Assembly (NCBI RefSeq): GCF_029227915.1
Contig: NC_079889.1
Coordinates: 11,410,001-11,474,000 of the forward strand
DNA: 64,000 nt
Direction: 5' to 3'
DNA from: Hydractinia symbiolongicarpus
Taxonomy: Eukaryota; Cnidaria; Hydrozoa; Anthoathecata; Hydractiniidae
Positions within the stretch are counted from its first letter, which is position 1; every line of letters begins with the position of its first letter. A model generated the notes under the pieces. It was not told where the DNA came from. It was given only the letters and a program-made list of their open reading frames with translations, and made no database searches. This document shows positions 56,001 to 64,000 of this stretch, in pieces. The position numbers and the translations under genes were made by a program.

Positions 56001-58789
56001 AATTTAAGGGGTGTATAATTTAAGGATTGTATAATTTAAGGGCTGTATAATTTAAGGGATTCCTTTTTCACACAGATAGTCAAAATAATTCAAAAATTTA
56101 AAAGGTATATCACACTGCAAAATTTCTTGACCCTACCCTAACCTGGCATTAGTTTTAGGGAAACAAATTATATACCATCAGGATATGTCTGGCTCTAAAC
56201 ATGACTGACTACATAGCTTCACAAGTCAGAAAGTTTACATAAAACTAGAAACTTACTTCTGTTAAGTTATTGATACCAAGACTTTTGGTAATTTTTTCAG
56301 CCTAAAAAAGTATTATACAGTTCATATAAGCCTTCAAGTAAAATACAGTTACCAGTTACACATATTAAAGTATTTTTTCCAAACTGAAATTCTATTGTTT
56401 TCCTGCGATCTCCATTCTACTGACTGTAGATCGAATCACACTTGCCAGGCAGTATGCTAGTGACGTACCCTACTTTAACTTGATAGTTATTTACTTTGAC
56501 AAAAATTGGTTTGGAAATTACAAACTCAATAGTGTTTTAAAAAGCATTTTACAAAATTATGCTTCAACACAAGAATTGAGTTTTCTAGTTGTTTTCATAC
56601 TTTTTTGCTTGCAATAAATATATAATGCTACTGTCATAATATTTTTAATTTGCATGTGTTTGTTTTTAGTCTTGAGTTAACCAAGATAAAAAAAACAAAA
56701 ACATAACGCATGGACACTTTGGGATTTTTTGTCGTATTTTTGTGGAAATTGAGTTGACACATGGGTGATGTTCATATTTTCTTTGTTTTATAAGATTCTT
56801 ATCTCCAAATTTTAAATGGGGGACCCCTGAAAATTAATATAATCAATTTTCTCTAATTTTCTCCAGGAAATGTTTCCGAAGTGGCTTTTAAGGTATTATT
56901 GCATTCCGATATACTCTTTTATTATATTCAGCACAGAAACTTGGCTATATACCTTATATACCTTGAACAGAAACTATATACCTTATGATTAATACCTGAG
57001 TGAAGATATAATGAATTTTAGGGTCTATTTTTTTGTTCATGGAAGTTAATTTGAATACTCCTAATGACTCCAATTTCTATTTCAAATTCTATTCAAATCC
57101 AAGTGAGCTTTCCAGTGTTTTGCTAGGTTTTTTGTGTCATGGGCAGTTGAAGTGTTTGGATTCGAAGCTTGTGCATAAAAGAAGTAGTGGTTAGGTATAA
57201 AGTTTATTTCTGATTCGTTAGCACATCCCTAACCCTAACCCTAAAGAGACCATTGGTAGCTACACACGAACTTCGCAGACACCATCTTAATTATAAATGG
57301 AATTTGATTTTAGAATAATTTATGGTAACAAATAATTAATGTTTTTTCCATGACAAACTGGTACCGAGAGCAGGCACATGGTTTATTCATGATGAAACCA
57401 TATTCAATGAAGTACAAACACATTGCATATTTAGCACTGAATTATTTTACTTCAAATTAAATGTGCAGCAGTAATGGTGTTTAAGACAATGTATTTATAA
57501 GAAAAATGTGTTGCAATAATAAAATCTGTCTTTCAACATTTTTGACACTCTTTGTCGATTTGTCTTGGTACCGTCTCCATTTAACCATCTAATTATTATC
57601 TCTTTCGATGGAGGAATCAATGCTGCAATATTTAAAACGGGTGACACTGTGCTGTGTGCTTCTAAAGCAGAATGTGTCATCCAATCTTTTAGCACAGCAT
57701 CAAATGTGTAAATAAGTTGTAACTTCAACTCCTTTACATTTCTCTCGAAAGACGCTATCTTTCGCTTTCTTTTATCTATCTTATTCTTACTGTAGAAACT
57801 TCAGAAAGCCTTGAGTTGCTGATTGGCATCTGTCAATTCATTTTTGGGAGAAGACAATAACAAGTGTTCCTTTGAATTACACTTTATTTTTCTTGTGAGG
57901 AAATTTGTTTGAAGACTTAAAATTGTGCAACCAGAGTTTTCATCTTTCAACATTTTAAAGCTTAAATTGAATTAAAAAAGAGTTTTTTTTAGCTGATTTT
58001 TTTATGTTATAAGATTGAGCTTAAAACACAAAGATTTTTTTGCTACCATTTAACAGTAGCAAAAAAACTTAATAACGCAGTAAAGGCCAATATTTTCAGG
58101 AAATAACAAAGAAAATAGTTTGTATAGATAACACATTAAATAAAAAGTCTATCTGTTTGAACAGTTACTGCTACCTTAATTTTCACTATTCAGAGTTTAA
58201 AATCAAAATAATGATCTTTTAGTACTAAGATTGTTCACTGAATGTCAACCTGTACTGGCTAACAAAGTGATTTAATTTGGACTAAATAAATACCTAGTAC
58301 TACAGAATCATCTATAAAAACTTAAAATACAAAGAATCAGCTCCGTTTACTGAAAAATAACAACTTAATATTGTGGTTCAAATGACGAATATGATGCTAG
58401 TGTTGATAATGACCATGATGAAACATTAGAGATTTTGCAAGTAAAGTGTGCCTTAATAAGATTTCATTCTGCGACAAAAGCACCAATTGAAAGGGACTGT
58501 TTGATAGATATTGTTAAATTCAGTGTACACTCATCCAACCCCCTAGAAAACTAAAAAAGGAAACGAAACCCTGAATTATGTCAGAAAATATAAACAATTG
58601 TGTTGCTAAATGGCTAACATGGAAACTAGCCTGTTTTTTGGCAGATTCTTTCTGTTTACTTGTAGGATCCAATATCTTTGCCAGCCATTTGATGCCATAA
58701 AATGAAATAACAGTAAACAAAAATAATTCCACACCAATTGCTGCAATTTGTCCACTAGATGGTTTATTTGTCATTTTTAAACTAAACAT
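50084..58789 (-). CDS. ATAD1: ATAD1/Msp1 AAA ATPase
   Basis: Exons in transcript order: 58789-58631, 56301-56257, 55463-55356, 54577-54508, 54422-54354, 54053-53965, 53325-53283, 53133-53053, 52697-52582, 51725-51675, 50919-50783, possibly a few bases at 50087-50084. Phases match. About 323 residues against about 361 in human. N-terminal membrane anchor ([16 protein letters not shown]) then DPTSKQK. Linker and substrate-binding part [20 protein letters not shown]. Walker A GPPGCGKT, pore region [12 protein letters not shown], Walker B CIIFIDEI, sensor-1 ATNRPQDID, arginine fingers ILRRLPCRF, and [10 protein letters not shown] helix. The family extracts mislocalised tail-anchored proteins from mitochondrial outer and peroxisomal membranes. 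The first intron uses a GC donor (CAG|GCTAGT). The C-terminus is uncertain: the best acceptor (50088) gives a stop after one codon, so a last exon may be missed. An alternative start is at 58774. Confidence 0.9.
50329..50468. repeat. 20-bp minisatellite
   Basis: Seven diverged copies of CGTAACATCATYACTTCAGY near the ATAD1 3' end, each starting CGTAAC. Not coding. Confidence 0.9.
51195..51255 (-). mobile_element. SINE-like fragment, family B
   Basis: Reverse complement reads ATCACTAACATACTACCTGG, then AGTGGGATTCGATCC and CCCCAGAACTGGGAG, matching 26588-26645. In ATAD1 intron 10. Confidence 0.55.
52088..52487. repeat. 34-bp minisatellite in ATAD1 intron 9
   Basis: About twelve copies of a 34-bp unit (CGCGAACGTTTGTGCTCGTA then TATATCAAAGATTT), lying about 90 bp below the exon at 52582-52697. 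All plus-strand frames stay open and give long artefactual ORFs of repeating [10 protein letters not shown] type; these are not genes. Confidence 0.95.
54074..54325. repeat. 16-bp minisatellite in ATAD1 intron 5
   Basis: About sixteen copies of CATGGCAACACACTGT or CATGGCAACACACTTT. They fill most of the 300-bp intron 54054-54353 and reach to within about 20 bp of the acceptor of the next exon. The two variants alternate irregularly. The His/Trp-rich plus-strand frames across it are artefacts. Confidence 0.95.
55979..56058. repeat. 16-bp short tandem array
   Basis: Five copies of TGTATAATTTAAGGGT-like units in ATAD1 intron 2. Confidence 0.85.
56405..56470 (-). mobile_element. SINE-like fragment, family B (partial)
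   Basis: GATCGAATCACACTTGCCAG and GCAGTATGCTAGTGACG match the box-B and end region of the copy at 51195-51255. In ATAD1 intron 2. Confidence 0.4.
57495..57790 (-). other. Unassigned open frame in ATAD1 intron 1
   Basis: A minus-strand frame open from about 57790 to the stop at 57495, starting before any ATG (ATG at 57728). It encodes a Lys/Arg-rich start ([12 protein letters not shown]) followed by [15 protein letters not shown] and a region ending [15 protein letters not shown]. No domain recognised. It may be a transposon fragment or an unused exon. Confidence 0.25.
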
Positions 58790-59239
58790 GAAATGTCAAA
58801 TAATGCATTAAAAAACAGTATAAATACATAAAAAAATAGATAATTATAAAGCCAATATGCAGACAGAAGTGTAAACGATGCTATAAAAATAGGCAGGAAA
58901 AGGACAAAAAAACGATAAAATATCTCAAATTAACCTTGAGTATATGTCCAATTTCTCAAGAAGTCTACAAAACACTGTTAAGTTCGCTGCAATAATAATG
59001 TGAAAAATGATTTTATTTGGCAAGAAAAATTTGTGAGCTAGCTTTAAAAAGGTAAAGCACTGTGCATTTCATTCCAATGTAAAAATAAAAACGCACTGCT
59101 TTAAATCATTTTCTGAGTAAAAACCATGATTTGAAAAAATATGTTTGTAATTATACCATTCACAACAATAACATACTATGGTAAATTAATAATAATAATT
59201 TACAATGGGAAAACATTTTTATAACCTGGTTTTCATACA

Positions 59240-60440
59240 ATGAAAAGGACTAGGAATGATTGCAAATTTAATAAGCATATCTCAAACCTTATATCAAAGG
59301 CAAACAGGATAACTGGATGGATATTACGAACATTCGAGAGCAGAGAAAAAAAAACCGTGATGTTGACTCTTTGGAAATCATTAGTTATTCCCCACCTTGA
59401 CTATTGTTCCCAGTTATGGTCTCCACTAATGAAAGATAGATAGATAGATGTGCATATTTTACATGGCTAGCCTCACAAATATCGAGGGATATACCCTGTC
59501 TATTATTTCCAGGAGGGGCCATGGCGTAGATGGAGAGTCCTAGAGTATTTAATGCTCATTTTGAGCTACGCAGACCCAATTAGAGGCCGCGCTCTACTAG
59601 ACAACTCCCGGCAACATCCAACGGCCCACACAGTGTGCCATCTTCCCAATTTCCCTCACATGGCTTGGGTTAACCCGGGGCTATGGTAACATTCACTCGA
59701 CCATGTTGAATCGCCGTCAAGAGGAATCGAACCCCGGTCTCCCGCACAGAGTACGAGAGCTATAACCACTAATCTACGGCGCCACAAAGGACAAACACAA
59801 GACATAGAAATAGTGCAAGGAAAGGACAAATACAAGACATAGAAATAGTGCAAAGAACCTTTACTAGAAAAATCCTTGGAACTCAAGGTTTTTCGTACTG
59901 GGACGTACTAAAAAGATTGAATCTGTATTCTCCGGAGAGAAGAAGAGAACGGTATGCCATAATTTACATCTGGAAATTGATTGAAAAAATAGTACCAAAC
60001 TTTGGTCAGGAAACTGGGAAAGGAGGCATCACATGGTACACGAATGATCGTTTGGGTTGAAAATGTGTTGATCCTGTAATGAAGAAAGGGCCATTTTATA
60101 AGATTCGTTGTGCTAGCTTGGCTGCTCAAGGAGTACGAGTTTAATGGTCTACCAAAAGCAATACGCAACCAATCTGATTGCAGCATAGACTGTTTCAAGT
60201 CGAAGTTGGATTGCTTTCTTGCTACTGTTCCTGATGGCTACTGATACCAAATTATGTTCAGTTTCGAAAAGCCAACACGAACAGCATCATTGACATGATG
60301 AGCATTGGACTCGCCGAGTTGGATGCGTGAAGATCTCACAAAATCTACTTCAAAGTAAGTATAATGTGTAATAAAGCCACAAACAGTTCTCATTTGAAAG
60401 AGACAAGGCCTGTGAGTCAGTGCAATTTTCCTAAGTTTCA
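59240..60440 (+). mobile_element. LINE remnant interrupted by a SINE
   Basis: The C-terminal part of a LINE reverse transcriptase: NKHISNLISKANRITGWILR and PHLDYCSQLWSPL before the break, then TFTRKILGTQGFSYWDVLKR and YSPERRRERYAIIYIWKL after it. Later pieces (LAAQGVRV, then FRKANTNSIIDMMSIGLAE at about 60250-60310) carry stops and frameshifts. A full-length family A SINE occupies 59433-59795. No catalytic YADD or FADD block is present. Confidence 0.8.
59433..59795 (-). mobile_element. Full-length tRNA-derived SINE, family A
   Basis: On the minus strand: tRNA-like head GGCGCCGTAGATTAGTGGTT (box A) with GGGGTTCGATTCC (box B), then the conserved central block GATGGCACACTGTGTGGGCC-GTTGGATGTTGC, then AAATGAGCATTAAATACTCT, then a tail ending GAGGCTAGCCATGTAAAATA and a (GATA/CTAT) repeat. 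Inserted in the LINE remnant. A diverged direct repeat (GACATAGAAATAGTGCAAGG/AAAG) at 59797-59853 sits at the head side. Confidence 0.82.
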
Positions 60441-60714
60441 TACATCATACATCCGTTATCCTGACTTAACCAGGAGACTCAACATAGACAAATAACGACT
60501 TCCTACCATCTCGATTTCCTGTTAACTGTCCCGATACAGGGAGTATATACATTTTTGTATGCATTTATTTTTTATTATTGAATCATGCAAGAATGAAATT
60601 ATTCAAAATTTGATGATTTGAAATCTGTGATCATCGATGTTATACTCTCAAAACTCTATATGAAAAGCTATATTTTGTAGCCAGGCAGTTTTAAAAATGG
60701 CGAATAAACAAGGC

Positions 60715-60805
60715 ACAGCAAGTGGGAGAGGTATATACAATATAAATATATCCCTAAATATCTGTGAGGTTAGCCATGTAAAATATGCACACCTATCTAT
60801 AGATG
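60715..60805 (+). mobile_element. Isolated SINE family A tail
   Basis: ATATCCCTAAATATCTGTGA and GGTTAGCCATGTAAAATATG match, in opposite orientation, the tail of the SINE at 59433. Head and central block are missing. A 3'-end-only copy, as made by truncated reverse transcription or by a LINE that shares this tail. Confidence 0.65.
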
Positions 60806-60809
60806 AATT

Positions 60810-62520
60810 CCATTGTGTACAATTTCAACTGCTAGGTAAAGCAAAGTAATTATTGGTCCATTTCGTCACACAAAGGCATTTCTAGGACTTTTAAATGAAA
60901 TCAAATAGACTTTTTTAATTGTTTACATTTTCTGTTACCTCGTGTAGAGAGGTCCTCTCCAGCCCATTTCTTTCCATTCTAAAATTTTTTAGGTTTTAAA
61001 CTATTATCCAGTGTAGATGGATAACTTGTGATTGACATATATTCATATAAACTTGTAATACCTTTATGCGAAGAAACAGACTGAAAAGGAACTCACTTTA
61101 CCTATAGTGCCCGTATCTTTTTGCCCACCAAGCACACCCACCAAGCACTTGTTAAGGCCAGAAAGGCTTACTGTAAAAAATATAAACATTAAAAAATTTG
61201 AATGTTTTTGTTATCATTTTACCACACAAGAAAAATTGAAGGGGCCAGTAAAAAAATCTTTTCTTTGTGTAGTAGGGAATTGATTATTACATGTTTTAAT
61301 CTGTCTGTAAAACTATGAGTACTCGTCCCGTTTTATGGCCAACAACGCCCTGACTATGTTCTGTCCAAATTGCGAAAACGGCATGTTTATAAACAGAACG
61401 GCCGGATTATGTAACGCATGGCCAGATTATGTTTTTTCCCCAGTCATGCCGCGGTGACCGGATTATGAAAGCTGATATAATGGCTGGCCAGGCAGGCTGT
61501 GATTGGCATTTTCTTCGAACTTTTGGCATGGCAAAAGAGAAAAGTCTTGACGTAATTTTTCACTGCAAAATAATATACTTTGAAGTAACTAAATTTATGA
61601 AACTAGATTTTGTGGATGGGTGAGCTCGTTTTTATTTTTCACGGGAATTAAATTCTGGGGATAACCTAAATTATTTGTTTTGGGGGAATTAAGTTTGGTG
61701 AAAAGTTATTAAACTTGCGTATCCCACAATTTAGTTTCCACGAAATTTGATTCTATTTGAGAACAACAGCAACTTTGCCACCAGGGCTAATTGCTTGTCA
61801 ACAATAATGACGAATGATATAAAAGACGGTCAGCCCTGAGTATGTTCGTTCTATAAGTGAGAAATAACGTAACAACATAATCAGGACCTGCCCTGATTAT
61901 GTTGTTATGATTATGTATTTTCGGCCTTGTTTATAAACGGGGCAAGCTGCTGTATATAATCCGGCCACAGTTTATAATCCAGGCAGAACAACTATACTAC
62001 AAGAACTCCACAGCTTTTAATAAAAAACCCTGTTTATAATTTAGAAGTATAGCTACAAGTGTATTACGAGAAAGCGTACACTGTTTTTCAGAAGTGCGCA
62101 GTGTAATCTCAGGGGTATCGTAAGCTAGCTACCTGTGAATCAAATAACTATCGCACCCTAAACAAACATTTTGAGCAAATGTGGTCCCTTCAGCAGAAAC
62201 CATGCCATACACTGCCGCCGCTCGCGATTACTTTGATTTTCCTTGAGCGATTAAGGCAACAGTCATATTACTGAATTACAGATATATGAAAAGGATTCTA
62301 TTAAATCGTGTCAACAGCCCTGCACAGAAGCAATTACTGCGACAGCATTTAATAATTATATCATACCTGTTTAATTTCCTGAGAAAATATATGTAAGTGC
62401 AGTGAGTGAGATGACATTAAAACTAGGTTATTATGATTGAGGGTATACCGGGCCTTACTCATGATTTCGTGTAAGGATACACTAAATTTCCCATGTCTAT
62501 GAAAACATCGGTGCCGTGCA
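60810..62520. other. Intergenic with GGCCGGATTATG repeats
   Basis: No gene supportable. From 61330 to 61990 there are repeated GGCC(G/A)GATTATG motifs (61400, 61419, 61457), the reverse form ATAATCCGGCC at 61956, and CTGATTATGTTGTTATGATTATG near 61893. This suggests a foldback element about 600 bp long. The end of this stretch is the RPS14 promoter region. Confidence 0.45.
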
Positions 62521-62530
62521 CGTTACGATC

Positions 62531-62750
62531 CTTTTTTGTCTGAGACAGATTTGTGAGCACTGCAGTCTGGTGAGTCTTGAGCTCCATCTCCAATTATCTA
62601 TAAATCTTGATGAATATCGCCTAGTTTGTTCATTGAAATCGTTAACTTTATCTGTATGGTTTCCTGGATTTACTTTATTTTAGCTTAATAATGGCTCCAC
62701 GAAAGGGAAAAGTACAAAAAGAAGAACAAGTCATTTCTCTGGGACCCCAG
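62531..62750 (+). CDS. RPS14: 40S ribosomal protein S14, 5' exons (runs off window)
   Basis: The first coding exon (ATG at 62691, donor after 62750) encodes MAPRKGKVQKEEQVISLGPQ, nearly identical to the start of animal uS11/RPS14, including the intron after LGPQ. An upstream non-coding exon is inferred at about 62531-62569: it starts CTTTTTTGTC, a 5' TOP-like pyrimidine start typical of ribosomal-protein mRNAs, ends at a GTGAGT donor, and joins TTATTTTAG|CTTAATAATG. The next coding exon is not in the remaining 1.25 kb, so the gene continues past 64000. The protein is a small-subunit component near the mRNA exit and 18S 3' end. Confidence 0.92.
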
Positions 62751-63234
62751 GTAAGATAACATTAGTGAAATATCAGAGAAGTTGTCTTCTGTGTTTGAAT
62801 TTTTACTAGTTGTTTTGCGTCCCTTAAGTAAAATGCTAGCTTAATTCTTTCAGGTAAAAATATAAAAATTTGAAACATGAATTGTGAAAGGAAAACTCTT
62901 CACTTTGCTTAACCAGGTGACTAAGGGTGACTCCTGTCTAATCACCTGGTCAGCAAATAAGAGTATGAATAAATAAGTATTTGTATGCTGTGGTCTATTG
63001 CTAGCTAACACCAAATTTTGATGCACTGAAAAGTAAGTATAGTTTCAATGTATACCCCCTCTGTATTTAGGAAAAGTTTTTAATAAGGCTGAGAATAAGA
63101 ATCCATCACAGTTTCTTGTCTGAGATATATACTGAAGCAGATGCAGGAAAATTTAATTTATTATGTTGCCACTCAGGTTTGTGTGATTAGATTAGGGTGC
63201 GACTCGCAGGAAAACAGCGCAAAGCTGTAAGGGG

Positions 63235-63655
63235 CCGTTGACAAACAGTTTTCGTCTCTGTTAACGGCAAATTGGCCGCTAGAGTTGGACCCCCCAGACC
63301 CTTAACGGCAAGCCCATTTCCCCTACGATAGCTTTTGTCTCAGTTAACGGAAAATTTGCCATTAAATAGAATTTTGCCCCCCCCCCTCCGCGCTTTACGG
63401 AACAATCTTTGTGGAGACGAACATGAGATACATTTTTTTAACAACAAATTCTAGATTATGGCAGATTTTTACTGTGGAAACATTTTCTAATTTGTGGAAC
63501 TTTTTTCATTTTCCCTAAAAGAAACAAAAAAGGTGAGAAAGCGAAATTTGTCTCCATTTTTATATTTTTAAAGGACGATGCATTACCACCTCCCCTCCCA
63601 CCCCCCCTAACGGCAATTTTGCCGTTGACGGAGACAGAAACTTTTTTCGGTCAAG
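63235..63655. repeat. Inverted-repeat (MITE-like) element in RPS14 intron
   Basis: The left arm 63237-63282 (GTTGAC...TCGTCTCTGTTAACGGCAAA) is mirrored at 63607-63654 (GCCGTTGACGGAGACAGAAA...GGTCAAG). Internal GTCTCAGTTAACGG and long C runs (63377, 63600) repeat the theme. No coding capacity. Looks like a foldback DNA element of about 420 bp. Confidence 0.6.
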
Positions 63656-64000
63656 TGCAGTGTTAAAATTTAACCCAAAAGTTGACAATAAACATAATTG
63701 AGCACTGAAAGCGCTGTTTTGCATTTCGGGAATAATTAGCCAAATTCTTAAGTTGTAGGGAGTGGATGCGTTTTTGCTTTACTCTGAGAAAATAGTATAT
63801 GGTAAGACATAGCTGATTCATTAATCAGCATTTTTAACGTAAACGTGGTATTTATCATAAAACAACATTTGCACAACTACATCACTTTTTTGAAAAAAAC
63901 CACATCAGCTAGTTAGCATACTTACTTTTCTGGCCTGTGCTCAAAAGAAGCATGTGCTGAAACATATCTTACCCACAATTTTTGATACAGCATGTTACAA

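Noticed and set aside
57228-57244. Telomere-like CCCTAA repeats
   Set aside because: Only about three units, flanked by ordinary sequence. Too short to infer a telomere fusion.
59700-59790. Possible tRNA gene (box A and box B)
   Set aside because: It is the head of a SINE with a long non-tRNA body, and the same body follows a related head at 30.14 kb. No intact cloverleaf.

Overview
The window reads as AT-rich nuclear DNA of an invertebrate animal. Genes are widely spaced, have many short GT-AG introns, and sit among decayed transposons, tRNA-derived SINEs and intronic minisatellites. The mix of a FoxN1/4 gene, a YSK4-type MAP3K, an armadillo-TIR-SAM gene, Polinton relics and GCGAA-type repeats suggests a cnidarian, most likely a hydrozoan. 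That placement is inference; no single feature proves it.

Layout. 1-8.1 kb: intergenic, with a CR1/L2-like LINE relic (2.6-3.76 kb) and small DNA-transposon ends. 8.49-11.37 kb (+): complete four-exon FoxN1/4. 13.60-18.38 kb (-): complete nine-exon MAP3K19/YSK4-like kinase with a 29-bp minisatellite in its first coding intron and a partly triplicated exon border. 19.1-21.0 kb: degenerate LINE. 23.86-24.83 kb (+): claudin/PMP22-like gene, incomplete or broken. 25.36-25.98 kb (+): intronless divergent Ras-like GTPase. 26.4-37.0 kb: long repeat-rich stretch with no supportable gene. 37.02-44.44 kb (+): eleven-exon gene for a 1192-residue ARM-TIR-SAM protein. 44.84-49.56 kb: internally deleted Polinton/Maverick with about 400-bp terminal inverted repeats, and a second DNA polymerase B relic just outside it. 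50.1-58.8 kb (-): ATAD1/Msp1 AAA ATPase with several minisatellites in and near it. 59.2-60.4 kb: LINE relic interrupted by a full-length SINE. 62.5 kb to the end (+): first exons of ribosomal protein S14, continuing past the window.

The genes do not form an operon or pathway. FoxN1/4 is a transcription factor, the MAP3K a stress-kinase candidate, ATAD1 a mitochondrial or peroxisomal membrane extractase, and RPS14 housekeeping. The most interesting locus is the ARM-TIR-SAM gene. Its domain parts match SARM1 but in a different order, and its TIR domain keeps a glutamate where SARM1 has its NAD-cleaving glutamate. The ARM-TIR-SAM and ATAD1 genes converge on the Polinton between them.

The main unusual themes are: (i) introns in which the 3' splice site plus the start of the next exon are tandemly repeated; (ii) very short Helitron-like elements (TC...CTAG, 3' hairpin), including a head-to-tail array; (iii) a tRNA-headed SINE family with a conserved central block; and (iv) an 18-bp motif shared by several hairpin elements.

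Exon borders come from reading frames, splice consensus and phase matching by eye. No alignment or expression data were available.
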